Of a DNA stretch of 64,000 bases, positions 46,190 through 57,689 are shown one piece after another. The notes under the pieces were generated by a model. That model saw only the letters and a program-made list of their open reading frames with translations. It searched no databases and was not told the origin of the DNA. The DNA is from Trichopria drosophilae (lineage: Eukaryota > Arthropoda > Insecta > Hymenoptera > Diapriidae): positions 138,751,501-138,815,500 of the forward strand of contig CM059582.1 of the NCBI GenBank assembly GCA_030407085.1. The letters are read 5' to 3'. How positions within the stretch are numbered: the first letter of the stretch is position 1; each line of letters starts with the position of its first letter. The translations under genes were made by a program, and so were the position numbers.

Positions 46190-46672
46190 AATGCTGCCCA
46201 TTTACATTTGTGCAATAACCTAATCGGTTATAAAATTCCCGATATACGAATTATTGTTTGCAGAATTTCTATATTTTTCACCCTCAATTCTTCTTTATTA
46301 TGAAATAAAGTACCATTAAATTGATTTTTAATGTAACCCCACAGAAAAAAATTACATGGGTTCAGATGAAGAGTCCGAGCAAGCCACTGAATTGGGCTAA
46401 ATCTCCCTGTCCACCGATGTGGAAATTCTGATTGAGATGCGCAGTAACTGCAGTAATTCCATGAGGTGGTGCACCGTCCTGCTGAAAATAAATGAGATAA
46501 TTTTCCTAAAAATAAATTATATTATTTTGTTATATTCATATCATTTATATTTTTATGCAAATTATTTTTTAATTAAATACCTCTTCCTCAATCTGTTTTA
46601 ATGTCGGAGTGACGATCTCTTCCATCATTAGCAAATAAGATGCACCATTGACGCTCTCCTCATAAAAAAACT
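46190..46672 (-). pseudogene. Mariner-superfamily transposase, C-terminal fragments
   Basis: Leftward translation contains EESVNGASYLLMMEEIV near 46660-46590 and, after a ~75-bp AT-rich interruption, FQQDGAPPHGITAVTAHLNQ near 46500 with the second catalytic Asp in QQDGAPPH. Then, in another frame, CNFFLWGYIKN near 46340 follows the third catalytic position (aligned Asp replaced by Asn), and a VKNIEILQTI tail. This matches the D-D-D catalytic core of DUF4817-type mariner transposases related to the intact one at 30268-31332. Frame breaks make it dead. Confidence 0.75.
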
Positions 46673-47255
46673 GGTTCAATTATATGGGCAGTTCCCGAAA
46701 AAATTAAAATTATTGAACTGTATTACTCTGGTCACAGCAAAACAGAGATTAGAGATCTCTTTCCAGTCGAGTTTGTCGACAGACCAATTCCCAGTATAAG
46801 CACTATAGGCCGGATTGTAAATAATTTTAAAACATTTGGTGGTGTTGATAATGAAGGTCAGCAAAGAACGTACCATGATGTGAGAGTCGATAAAGAAACG
46901 ATCAACCTCATTTGTGCTGCAGTCGAGGAAAATCCGAATATATCCTCAAGAAGACTGGCCGAGCAGTCGCAAGTTTCAAAGACGACTGTCTTGAGGGTTT
47001 TAAAAAAAATTGCTACCATCCTTATAATGTTCAGCTTCACCAGGAGCTACAGGAGACGAAGGAAGAAGGATGGAGTTTTGCGAAGTAATGACCAACCTCA
47101 TTAAAAAGAATGAAAATTGGTTGAATTATATTTGTTTCTCAGATGAATGTGTATTCCAGACCCACACTAAACATAATCGACAAAATTTTAGATATGTGGC
47201 GAGGAGTCCGGCCTATACTGCTTATACTGGGAATTGGTTGGTCGACATAATTTAA
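46672..47255 (+). pseudogene. Mariner-superfamily transposase, N-terminal fragments in opposite orientation
   Basis: On the plus strand, the frame at 46880-47104 has a helix-turn-helix (NPNISSRRLAEQSQVSKTTV). The frame at 47070-47255 has ENWLNYICFSDECVFQ with the first catalytic Asp (FSDE). Together with 46190-46672 on the other strand it makes one transposase whose two halves point towards each other. The words CCAATTCCCAGTATAAGCA-TATAGGCCGGA (46782-46816) recur inverted at 47205-47240, the probable inversion footprint. Confidence 0.75.
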
Positions 47256-47660
47256 TTTTATCATTAGTTTAATAAATTACTTATTACTGCACTAAATAAA
47301 CGATTCATTTATTTATTTAAGTGTGAGGAGAAAAAAACAACGATAAATGTCAATCGTCAATATTTATTTTAGAAATAAACACTTCTTCTAAACCCTCATT
47401 ATCGAAGCGAACGTTTCAGACTGCACTTGCAGTCTTTCTTTGCAGCAACTGCACTCACATATTTTCCTGCTTCCAATAATATTAGCAGTATTTGTGTTCC
47501 AACCAACTTTCCAGCATCCAGTATGATTTGTTGAAAAGAGAGTGTGCACATGTGTGCGTAATAGCTTCTTCACGGAGAATTTCTACAAATGTTTAGGATG
47601 GTTCCAAATAGTAAACGGATACCAGTTTGAGCATAAATTATGAATAGCCTAATCAAAATA
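47256..47660. other. No gene
   Basis: AT-rich sequence between the transposase relic and the (CA)n tract. Short open frames only. Confidence 0.5.
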
Positions 47661-47694
47661 GCACACACGCACACTCACACCCACACACACCCAC

Positions 47695-47738
<44 letters not shown>

Positions 47739-47739
47739 A
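47661..47739. repeat. (CA)n microsatellite, 5' flank of the R1-clade LINE
   Basis: CA dinucleotides with CCCACA and CGCACA variants immediately precede the LINE 5' end. The same motif follows its 3' end at 51998-52106. Confidence 0.95.
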
Positions 47740-47884
47740 CGCCGGGGTCTTGCTGGTTTCTTCTAACGGGCGCGTCCGCCGGTGGCGGATCGGGGAATGC
47801 TGGTAATAGGTATCGGAGATATAAAATATCCGACGCGGACCACAGAACTAGCTAGGGGAAGGAACCCCGATTAATAAACCAAAT

Positions 47885-48805
47885 ATGGCAGAACAGCGGC
47901 AGAAAGAAGTTTACGGTGCAGGGGTCGGATCCCCAGTACCGGCGACGGGTACGAGTACGCAAGCGGGCTCTCCGGCGTCGATATCAGGCAATCGCAGTGC
48001 TGCAGGGGTTGGTCACTCGGCCCCTGTAGCATCAGATGCTACAAGTGACAGTATGGTGATTAAAACCGGAGTGGGCTGTCTGGCGGCCCTCTTCCAGGAG
48101 GTTTCCAGCAGCATATCGGTGGACCCACCAGCAGTGGATGACCCAGAGGCGGCAAAATTCAGGGCCTTGGAGGAGAGAATTAAGGGCCTTGCTATCAAGA
48201 TCAAAGCGACAGGAGGAGTCTCATACGTCGACATCCTACGAAAGGTGAAAACTGCACCCGGACTCAAGAAATTGGGCGAAAGGGTAACGAGGATTCGGCG
48301 CACGAAGGCAGGAGATCTCCTCCTGGAATTGGGCAAGGACGGAGCACCAACGGAGGTGCTCCAATCCGAGGCCGCGTCTCTCCTAAACGGGTAAGCACTC
48401 ATCCAGATGCTGACCCAAATAGAAGGCATAAAATATCACGGACATGGACGAGGCCACAACCACAGACGAGGAAGGCCTGGAAAGTGTGACCCCAAAGTAC
48501 ATCAAACTTAGGGGCGCGTACTGCGGCACTCAAGCGGCCATAATCAGACTCCCCGCTTCAGTAGCCGAGAAGCTACTGGAGACGGGACGGCTGAGAGTTG
48601 GTTGGGTGAACTGCCGAGTACGGCTCCTAGAAATACCTCTTGCTACAGATGCCACGAGACCGGGCATATGGCAACGAACTGCAGGAGCTTAGTCGACCGT
48701 TCAGCTCAGTGCTTCCGATGTGGTAAAGAGGGCCACAAAATAGTGGACTGTGCGGCTAAACATCAGCCTGCACAAGAGGACGGAGTACCGAACAGCAATG
48801 GCTAA
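47885..48805 (+). pseudogene. R1-clade ORF1 (Gag-like RNA-binding protein), frameshifted
   Basis: The frame starts with ATG at 47885 (MAEQRQKEV). A Ser/Gly/Ala-rich N-terminus is followed by an EERIKGLAIKIKATGG segment and the VTRIRRTKAGDLLLEL motif, typical of R1-clade ORF1. The frame ends at 48394. The continuation with TPKYIKLRGAY and VNCRVRLLE lies in the frame 48444-48692. A further shift near 48640 brings zinc knuckles (CYRCHETGHMATNC and CFRCGKEGHKIVDC) in the frame ending at 48805. The product would coat element RNA. Two frame changes make it a pseudogene, and the end overlaps the ORF2 start by 8 bases. Confidence 0.85.
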
Positions 48806-51800
48806 GGTACTCCAGCTTAACCTCAAGCAGTGTGCCGTGGCCCAGAATCTGCTGTTCCAACTGGTTAGAGAGGAAAAGGCCGATATTGCCATCATTAGTG
48901 AGCAGTACAGGGACCTAGAGGATTCAAAGTGGGTAAGGGACACTACCAGCAAGGCGGCCATCTGGGTCTGCGGAAATTTTCACATATCCAACAGGATGGC
49001 CACCCCCTTACCGAAATTCACATGGGTGGAGGTGGCTGGTATAAGATTATGCAGCTGCTACCTTCCACCCAGCGACACCTACGAGGAATTTCTAGGGTCC
49101 CTGGACGACATTGCTGAATGTGCTAAGACCTCCCGACTACCAGTAGTAATCGGGGGAGATTTTAACGCTTGGTCAATAGAGTGGGGCAGCGCGAAGACTA
49201 ACCAACGCGGCCGCGCCGTACTCGAGGCCTTTGCCACGTTGGAGCTCGAGATTTTTAACGTCAGAGCCAAGCCAACCTACACCAAAGGCGATAAGGCATC
49301 CGTGATTGATCTTACCTTTATCGACCCCAAATTGATGAGGGAGGGTCACGAATGGAAAGTTAGCGACCGATACACGGGCAGCGACCATCATGCTGTGGTG
49401 TTTCAACTGCAGCTGACCAAAAGGACAGGGCGCAACGGCAGAGAAGGGGAAAAAGAGAGATGGGCACCTTCTACATTAGATCCAGAGATGTTTATCTGCT
49501 CACTCGAGAATACAATGTTGGAGGGAACATCCGAAGAAAGAGCTCAAAGCCTCTCCCAGGCCATTTCATCGGCTTGCGATGTCTCCATGGCCGCAAAATC
49601 AAATCCTCATGGCAGACCGCTAGTATACTGGTGGAGCGAGGACGTTGCAGCTATCCGGCGAGAGTGTCTTAGAGCCAGGAGACTGCACCAGAGAGCTCCG
49701 CATAAACCGCAGTACCAACAACTAACTGCGGCCTACGAAGAAAAGAGGAAGAAGCTTAATTAAGATGGCGAAAAAAAAGTGCTGGTAGGAATTCTGCGAG
49801 GAGGTAGACTGGGACCCATGGGGCCGTCCGTATAAAACGGTCATGAGGAAGATCAAGCCCGAGGGAATGAATGCTCCATCTTGCCCACACTTCCTCCACA
49901 GAGTAATCCAGCATCTGTTCCCAGAACATCAGGAACGATCCACCGATACTGGGCTGTTGGCAGAACCTGGTGCAGTCGAGCCACCAGCCGTCACTGAAAC
50001 CGAACTGAGGATGGCTGCTAAGAGGATATCAGCACGTTAAGCTCCGGGAATAGATAGACTCCAGGGTCTGGTGGTTAAGATCGCAGCGCTGGATGTCCCA
50101 GGTATCTTCCTAGAAACATTTACCGCATCTCTGAAAGATGGATGCTTCCCGATGCAATGGAAGCAACAAAGGTTGGTGCTGCTGTACAAGGGTTCTAAAC
50201 CCTCGGACGAACCATCGGCACACCGACCACTTTATATGCTGGACATTCTCGGGAAGCTATAGGAGCGGATAATATGTGCCAGGCTCGAAGCAGCCATCGA
50301 TAAAGTTGGAGGTCTTTCCGACAATCAGTTCGGCTTCAGGAAGGGTCGCTCAAACATTGATGCAGTCGACAGGGTGAAGACGTTAGCTGTTAACGCCATC
50401 AGTGGCAGTCGGAATACCATGCGAATATGTGCCATCATCGCGCTTGATATCAAGAACGCCTTTAACTCGGCCCGATGGGACTGCATCATGCTAGCCTTAG
50501 AAGAACTCAAGGTACCAATTTACCTTAGAAGGGTCATCTCTAGCTACCTGTCAGACCGGACCCTGTTTTATGACACCGATGACGGCAGGCGCTCCCACAA
50601 CATCACAGGAAGCGTGCCGCAGGGTTCGGTCCTAGGTCTCTTGCTCTGGAACGTCATATGACGGATTACTCAAACAATCACTTCAAGAAGGGGTAACTAT
50701 GGTAGCCTTTGCCGACGACGTTGCATTTATCGTCGTCACAAAAACCATAGAGGAGGTCCAATACCTCGGAGATGACGCTATTGAGGTGGTAGCTAGCTGG
50801 TTGAAAAAACACGGACTCTGCTTGGCGGCTGAGAAAACGGAGGCGGTGCTCATCTCTCGTACTAAGAAGAGAATGTACGCTACCTTCAAGGTCGAAGATA
50901 AGGGGATCAGAACGAAGGACACCATTAAATACCTTGGTGTTATGCTCGACGCGCGATTGTCGTTCAAAGACCATCTTCAGTATGCAGGCACAAAAGCGCT
51001 AAAAGTGGCTCGCGTACTGGGGTATATTATGCCCATTATAGGGAGACCAAAACAACACCGTCCATCCCTCCTTGCTTCAGTGGTGAGCTCTGTAATTGTT
51101 TACGGAGCCCCCGTCTGAGCGAACGCCATTGCAAGCAAGAAAAGCTATGGATCCACTTGCCGACGGGCCTGCAGGACAGTAGCGCTAAGAGTGGCTCGAG
51201 CGTATCGTACCGTGTACGACATTGCCCTCTCAGTGATTTCGGGGTTCCCTCTCATAGATCTAATGGGAGCTGAGAGGGCCGAAAAGTACCGTGAAGTTAG
51301 GAGCATAGGCCAAGAACTGGCAAATGTCTCGGGAGGCCAAGGCAAATGGTCCGAAAGACTACTTGCCGAGTGGCAGCAACGATGGGACTCGGCAGCCAAA
51401 GGGCGCTGGAACCACCGTCTCGTCCCGAATGTGGCGAAGTGGACATGCAGAGACCACGGATTCGTCACATTCCATCTGACCCAGGTACTTACTGGGCACG
51501 ACTGCTTCCGCAGCTACCTCCATCGAATCCGCGTTTACGAAAACGCGGAGTGCCCGGTGTGCCCTGGCGTGGACGAGGACGTGGAACAAGCCATCTTCCA
51601 CTGTCCACGGTTCGCAGAGGAGCGGAAACCGCTGCAGAAATTTGGAGAAGACCCAATAGCACCCGAGCGATTGGGTAGGGTCTTGCTCCTCTCACAGGAT
51701 GGATGGGACGCAGTAGTACAACTCGCCACGTCCATCGTGGGGAAGCTGAGTGCTATCCGCAAAAACGAGGAGGGACGGATAGAAATACCTATCCGTCATC

Positions 51801-51808
51801 TGCCATGA
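48798..51808 (+). pseudogene. R1-clade ORF2: endonuclease, reverse transcriptase, CCHC-type tail
   Basis: The ATG at 48798 (MAKVLQLNLKQCAVAQ) begins an apurinic endonuclease with IAIISEQYRD, GGDFNAWSIEWGS (catalytic GDFN) and GSDHHAV (catalytic SDH). The frame stops at 49761. RT coding continues with single stops (50038, 50260): APGIDRLQG, DNQFGFRKGRSNIDAV, ALDIKNAFNSA (first catalytic Asp) and SVPQGSVLG. A frameshift near 50660 precedes VAFADDVAFIV (catalytic FADD, about 50700-50730). After one stop near 51118 the last frame runs to 51808 and includes the terminal cysteine motif CPVCPGVDEDVEQAIFHC. The enzyme would nick CA-rich DNA and reverse-transcribe the RNA there. Breaks are few, so decay is fairly recent. 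Confidence 0.9.
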
Positions 51809-51995
51809 TATCGGCGAAGAGCCTCTCGGGGCTTAGGCTGCCTTCCTCGAAGTAATGCCTTAAGGCGGTTCCCAGGGAAGGACAAAACAGCCTTATGCGG
51901 CAGAGGTTTTAGCGGATGAGAGCTCCGCACTGCTGCTGGCACCGGCCGGCAGAAAAGGCTGGTAGAGCCTTCCATCGTCGCGTCGGGAGGAAGAG

Positions 51996-51997
<2 letters not shown>
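51809..51997 (+). other. 3' untranslated region of the R1-clade LINE
   Basis: The ~190-bp tail lies between the ORF2 stop and the (CA)n tract. It ends in GAGGAAGAGAAA with no poly(A). This short tail next to CA repeats is what the reverse transcriptase would recognise when targeting microsatellites. Confidence 0.65.
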
Positions 51998-52086
<89 letters not shown>

Positions 52087-52106
52087 CACACGCACACACA
52101 CACACG
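51998..52106. repeat. (CA)n microsatellite, 3' flank of the R1-clade LINE
   Basis: CA repeats with a CGCACGCACGCA block near 52050-52075. Confidence 0.95.
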
Positions 52107-52116
52107 CCAGAATCTT

Positions 52117-52491
52117 GAAAACTGTTCAAAATTGTTTACGTACTTGTAAACAAAGCATCGACGTGAGCTCTACTATAGGGATGAGTTTACTCCTTTTGAT
52201 TGTTAAGACCTTCATGATTTTTAGAGATTGAATTCCAGTTGTTATTCAAATCCTATTATTTTATTGATTGAGAACCACTGCTTTTCGAATCCATCGCTGG
52301 TGAATACGTCACTAACTTCAGCATCATATATATGTAATAAACGTAATTTTTCAAGGAAACAAGAATGTAGTTTTTGCTTAATAAAACAATCATTCAATAA
52401 TTGAGTGTCTCCATGCGAAAACCCCTTAGTCGCTCTAACGATAAGTCGGGTATAGATTGATGAGAACATTTGAAAAGATTACTTATTTTTA
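52117..52491. repeat. Right copy of the long inverted repeat
   Basis: Inverted counterpart of 45222-45530. It contains about 44 bases near 52212-52255 (with words ATTCCAGTTGTTATTC) that are absent from the left copy. The outer end continues into a short (AC)n run at 52491-52503. Confidence 0.9.
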
Positions 52492-53733
52492 CACACACAC
52501 ACATCCAACTGAATGTATTTTGGAACATATCCGGACTGACGCGTGATTGGTTGACTGACCGATATACTCGATCTATACTTCGTTAACGTGGGATGCCCTA
52601 TAACCCGTTAGCCGAGGTCCACCCTTTATGTATGAATCGTAATTGTCATTTATCATTGACCTTAGTTTTTCTCTCTGATTTTAGATCGTCAATACTTTGA
52701 CAAATACGTCAGCCATGTGCTGCAATGTTTGCGACTCCACTATTTCAAAAATAAACAATATTCCGGCATTGTTAAAAAAGACAGAAAAAATATTACGCAT
52801 GGGTGTATCAATGCAATGTAACGTTTGGTCCAAGTAGCGTATAGATTAACTGTGTGAAAATGAAGGGTAATTTCTAATAAACTAGTATACTTTCATATCT
52901 TTCAACGAAATTGTTCCTATATGGAGCATTTCTGAAACCTATCCGCTATTCGCCCAATCAGGTTCGAGTACACGTTTCTTCTGCACAATTTCATGGACAT
53001 TTTCTGAAATATTAACTCTTTGGTATAACATCTTCCATTATCATTTGTAATCCAAAATTGTATGCTCTTTCAGAATCTTTTGTCAAAATTTGAAAACCGA
53101 ACCTTCAAAATTTAAGAGTTTCTGACATAAAACGTTTATTTCATTCAATTGAATATAGTTATAGTTTGGACTTAAAATATGCCCCTGGACCTTCCCGGTC
53201 AATATAAATATCAATTCATATCAATTGAAATATGTCCCTGGACCTTTAGCATTAAACGCATTGGATAAATTTGAAATTCAAGATGGCGTCTTAAATGAGG
53301 TCTCTAATGACTGAATGTACCTGATAAATTCAGCCTCTGTTGTGCAGTTAAGTGCAAAGTGGTAAAATGAACTACCTTGTTTGTTAGGCAAACCCTGTGA
53401 TGTTTTTAATTTTACTATTTTCATTTAAGTTAAATAATAATAATTAGTAGTTCAATTTACTTAAAGGCGTAGTTGAACTACAACAATAGTTTTCCATAAA
53501 AGTAACTTCTAAATGTTATTCCGCTAACTATATTCTTAATTGTTTTGACTACTTTATGACAGTTATTACAATCGATGAAGTGCTGACCAGGATCTATTCA
53601 ACTGTGTATAGTGTTTAAAATAGTAAAATGTACTGAATGTTTTTTTATTGAATTAAATACATAAATTTCCATATTGAATTGCAGTGCACTATCAAAGCGA
53701 CGAACTTTTTTATTATTCTGAATAAGTATGGGT
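52492..53733. other. Gene-free; diverged MITE remains
   Basis: No coding region. The part 53000-53330 has words similar to the right end of the TTAA MITE at 15753-16894 (ATATGTCCCTGGACCTTT, AAATTCAAGATGGCGTCTT) in a scrambled order, so it is probably an old relative of that family. The remainder is AT-rich and unassigned. Confidence 0.45.
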
Positions 53734-53756
53734 AGGTTAGGTTAGGTTAGGTTGGT
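53734..53756. repeat. Short interstitial (TTAGG)n tract
   Basis: Four near-perfect GGTTA units (the canonical insect telomere repeat TTAGG read in this register) followed by GGTTGG. The length is too short to indicate a telomere. Confidence 0.85.
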
Positions 53757-55109
53757 TATAATAAATTTGTGATCAGAATTCCAAAATTCAAAATGGCCCC
53801 TCTGATATGGCTATTCTCTGTACCCTTAAGGGGGGGGGGGGGGGAGGGCCTAGCGCTTAGAAAAAAACGTTGTTTTATTTAATTTTTTTCAACTATTTTA
53901 TTGACGGTAATTAATAGGAATTGAAGTAGATCTTATTCTGCAATATAAAAAGTATGTTCACAAATTTTTTTGCATCAAAATATTGACAAATAGCTCCGTG
54001 CCAGGGGCTTTAGTCCGGACTGTTTTTTTTTGGAGGAGCCCTGCGGTGTCCATCGGCATTTGTAGTAGAATCGTCTGAAATACAAAAAATTAGAATTTTT
54101 AGTTAAAGTATTACGTAATCTCGCCCCCCCCCCCCCCCGGGGGACAGAATTTTTTTTTTTCATTTTTGTAGTTTTGGCGGCAATAAAACGTAAAAACAGT
54201 ATTTTTCACGCTAAATTTCGCCATTTTGGAAGTGCAAAACTACCTTAAAAAAAAGTAATTCCGAGGGGGGAGGTATTTTCTATGTAGAAAACGTGTGCCA
54301 AGTTTCAAAAAAATCGGTTGAATAGTTTTCGAGTTATGATGGACACCGATTTTCGAAAAGTCATTTCAAGAAAAACGCGTTTGAAAAAATGCTTTTTAAA
54401 AAGTGAAGAAAAAATGTTTTTTTTCGTACCTCAAACGGAATCGTCTATTCCAGCACCGTACAATGTATTTCCGGCAGCAATATTGTTGTCATCTTCTTGC
54501 TTTCTCTTCAATCTGCGAAGAATTCTGGCTGTATTTTAGCACGATCGAGTCGAGAAACTTTGGAAACAGGGGGCATTATTTCACTTTGCACGAATAGCTT
54601 CGGTCAACGTACGACAACGAACTGACGCTTATTTTTCTCTCGAACACATACGAAAACTATAACCATATGCTACAGTTAGCACTTTTGAAAACAACAAGAA
54701 CCTTCTAGAAATATAAGAATCAATCAGAAAGGTTTCGGAGCAGGTAAATGTTATACCTGCTCGCCGAGAGTCGAGCGCATGGGGATTAACGCGTATCGAT
54801 GCTCCGGTATTCGAGGTTCGTTCACTATATGTGTTGCAACTTTTACAGTTTTGCTCTGATCGACTTCAAATTTTGACCCAACATTCTTGACACTATTTGG
54901 AATCATATAAGCGAATAAAATTTTTTTTCGATTTTTAGAACCTACCCCCCCCCCCTGCCCTTAATTTTTCAATAATGTATGTTCATCCAACTACGTATAC
55001 GCATATACATATCTTGAGTTTCAAAATGATGCGATATGTGTTTTAATGCTGATGGTCAACGTATACGATATTTTCATCCTGTATAAATCTTTCTATCCTG
55101 AGCCGAGAG
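53757..55109. other. Gene-free repeat DNA with facing poly(G) and poly(C) tracts
   Basis: A G15 run at 53830-53844 and a C15 run at 54124-54138 followed by G5 lie about 280 bp apart and could pair. The stretch also contains an ATTTCGCCATTTTGGAAG word, a GGGGGGAGG block at 54263-54271 and a C9 run at 54946-54955. These look like parts of MITEs but the ends are not clear. Short open frames at 54318-54597 have no recognisable content. Confidence 0.45.
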
Positions 55110-55562
55110 GAAAACGATGAATGAAACAAACATTGTTTTTAACGGGTCGGATCTCGGGTGGAGAGGTAGAGGACATAGACAGGATGGTACAAGACAGAAC
55201 TAAACAGACATACAATACAACACCCAACTAGAGCCAGTCCCCCCTACCCCAATATCGGTACCACCAGCAGATTCCGCGGTCTGTGCCGTAGCGAGCACGT
55301 CGCGGGCATTATCACCTCTTTATCAGAGATAAGACCCACGACGTACCGACCGCGGATAAGACGCTGACGGTACCGATAACTGCCGACGGGGGGCGGCAGC
55401 GATCCCAAATTCGTACCTTCACCTAGCAAGGTTCCCTGGTTATTCCAACACTGGACGTAAGCAGAGAAAATTGCACGGACGGGGATTCGAACTCAGGACC
55501 TTCACGACGTTCAGTTCGGGCGGACTAAGACTGTTGCCTGAGCCCGCACGACCATCTCGCCG
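55110..55562 (-). mobile_element. tRNA-headed SINE, minus strand
   Basis: On the minus strand the 5' end reads GCGAGATGGTCGTGCGGGCTCAGGC, with an A-box-like CGGGCTCAGGC (55545-55535) and a clear B-box GAGTTCGAATC (55494-55484) about 50 bases later. The body to about 55110 shares the CAACACCCA-CTAGAG-CAGTCCCCC block and a TATCA-AGA palindrome with the SINE at 14795-15048. The tRNA head differs from that of the SINE at 12257-12626, so two SINE families are present. The 3' boundary is approximate. Confidence 0.75.
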
Positions 55563-56029
55563 ACAAACAAAACAGGACAGAATTAACATTAAAATAATAT
55601 CAGAAATAGGGAAAATAAGTTCTATGGTATATACGTGGACACAAAATGAATGGTTAATAATTATAAACCATTATTAATTAATTATAATTAATCATTATGT
55701 AACAGGTGAATGAGAAAGATGGCAGCAAAGCTCTAATGCATGAACGGAAGAAAGAAATTCAGGATAAATTTTTAAAGAATACGGGATAATTACGCGTGTA
55801 TTTCCCTAAACCTGGGTTTGGCTCTAGTATTGATGGCAACACAGCCGGCAGATTATTGAAAATTGTACCCAAAATTCACATATTACTGGCGAGTTCGTAT
55901 TTGCAATTAAAAGCGTAAATCCTACTTATCACGTTTAAAAAAAGGAAGGAATTCTAAACATGGCTTAACAAAAATAGTTAACAATTTAAACAAATCAATA
56001 ATATTGATGCGATAAATAATCAGTGGCGT
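55563..56029. other. No recognisable gene
   Basis: AT-rich DNA between the SINE and the transposase-like fragment. Nothing identifiable. Confidence 0.5.
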
Positions 56030-56516
56030 ATGTGCCTCACTGTATATGTTTTTTTTTCAATTTCAGGAAGAAATGAAGAACTAATTAAGAGATTAGGGAT
56101 AGTGTTGATCACTATGGCAAGTGGCACGGTGATCAATGTCCCAGAATTTAAAAATTATTGCTTAGAAACGGCCAATTTATATGTGCATTTATACGGATGG
56201 TATTACATGTGAGAAAGTGTACATTAAATACTAATGCATGGGCCATCCGTGGCAGAATATAGTTGCCTTCCTTTAGGATGCTGGTCCGAAGAAGTTCTTG
56301 AAGCTGGCCACAAAATATTTAAGATTTTTCGAGACAGGCATTCTAAAAAAATATCAAGAAAAGCGACAAATGAAGATATCTTTCAAAGGTAGGCAATATA
56401 TGGAGACCCAAAAGTTAGTTTATCTGGAGAAATCAAAAGCCGGAAACGAATGGTTCTGCCTTCAGATGCTCTACATTTGATCATTGAAAATAACGACGAT
56501 TCTTCCGCTGAAGAAT
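56030..56516 (+). pseudogene. C-terminal fragment of a transposase-like protein, possibly Transib/RAG1-type
   Basis: Successive frames read GRNEELIKRLGIVLITMASG, then a YCLETANLYVHLYGWYYM segment. After a stop and frame changes they read ILMHGPSVAEYSCLPLG, WSEEVLEAGHKIFKIFRD, and KKISRKATNEDIF, ending near 56516 with an acidic tail. The layout (YxWYxM-x-VHxIL-HG, then LP-G--SEE--EA--K-----R----K-SR--TNED) occurs in a dispersed insect protein family that I associate, without certainty, with Transib-like transposases. At least two stops and one frame change are present. It ends just before the piggyBac element (TTAA at 56554). Confidence 0.45.
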
Positions 56517-56810
56517 AATTTGCTCTGTATATAGATTTAAATGTTATTTATTATTAACCCTTTCCGGCATGGTGGCTTCTATACAAGCCACCTGAACCCA
56601 GTTGAAAATTTGAGTTTTGAAAGACAAAATAGTGCATTTGCGCCCGGTTTTTTTTAAAATCCAATGTAAGTGGGAGTTGAGGAAGTGCTTAACATTGCAT
56701 GTAAGTCAATATTTATTCAATATTATGATTTATAAACAAATAAACAATTAAAAATCGCCATTTTTATAGAAAAAATGCAGTCGCTGGCAAATATGCCATT
56801 GGACCGAGAT

Positions 56811-57260
56811 GAAAGTGGGTACTCGGGGGTTTTTGAGGTCGCTGATTACGAATCTGAACTCAGATTTCGAAAATTCAAAATGGTGGATTCAATATGGCCG
56901 CCCAAAAATGTAAAAAATTACGTAATTGAGATGAAACTGGGTACTCGGGGGTTTTTGAGGTCGCTGATTACGAATCTGAAATCAGATTTTGAAAATTCAA
57001 AATGTCGGATTCAATATGGCCGACAAAAAATTTAAAAATCACCTGATCGAGATGAAACTAGGCTCTAGGGGGTTTTTGGTGTCGCTGATTACGAATTTGA
57101 ACTCAGATTTTGAAAATTCAAAATGGCGCGTTCAATATGGCCGACAAAAATGTAAAAAATCACCTGATCGAGATGAAACTGGGATCTACAAGGTTTTTGG
57201 GGTCGCGGATTACGAATCAGAACTCAAAATGGTAGATTCATATGGCGCTTAAAAATTAGA
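56811..57260. repeat. Left subterminal array of the 121-bp unit, four copies
   Basis: Units begin at GAAA(C/G)TGGG near 56811, 56933, 57053 and 57174 (spacing 120-122 bp). Each contains CTCGGGGGTTTTTGAGGTCG, CTGATTACGAATCTGAACTC, AAAATTCAAAATGGCGGATT and AATATGGCCGACAAAAATG. The short open frames here are repeat-derived. Confidence 0.9.
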
Positions 57261-57689
57261 ATATTACTGGATTTTGTACTACGAACCGCGCTCAGTTGAC
57301 TCCAGAGACACGAACGAGGACGTGGCGGTTATTGTCTCCATATTTTTTTTTTGTTTTTCAATTTATTGTTTTTTTTTTTGCTTTTTCGTTTTTTTTCATT
57401 TTTTTGGTTTTTTGAACTTTATTGTTTTTTTTTGCTTTTGTTTTTTTTTCTAACTTATTCTAAAAAATTAAGCGCGATAACTGAAAAAACAATTTTTATT
57501 CCCCTTTATGCAGAGCGGCACATTGAGAGCACTGCAATAAAATGTAGTTCTTCGAGGTTCAGATTTCGAACTGCACAGAGCGCAACGTCTGAGAGTATTT
57601 GAAACTAAGGGCATGTGAGCAGACTGAGTGCGCCTTTTTTCAGTAGGTACTTGAGGCTTTCTGGATATTTTAGCAACATATTGTTCTTT

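Larger units (their letters stand above)
47740..51997 (+). mobile_element. R1-clade LINE inserted into a (CA)n microsatellite
   Basis: The ~4.26-kb GC-richer element begins ACGCCGGGGTCTTGCTGG directly after (CA)n and ends GAGGAAGAGAAA directly before (CA)n. It has a short 5' leader, ORF1 with zinc knuckles and ORF2 with apurinic endonuclease, reverse transcriptase and a C-terminal cysteine motif, the R1-clade plan. Some R1-clade lineages (Waldo, Mino) are known to insert into CA-type simple repeats. There is no poly(A) tail. ORF1 and ORF2 carry a few stops and frameshifts, but both ends seem preserved. Confidence 0.9.

Noticed and set aside
53734..53756. Telomeric location suggested by (TTAGG)n
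   Set aside because: Only about four units are present, embedded in ordinary repeat DNA. Short interstitial tracts of this kind are common.
57351..57602. 83-codon frame rich in Phe and Leu
   Set aside because: It is produced by long T runs in the AT-rich 3' flank of the piggyBac transposase relic.
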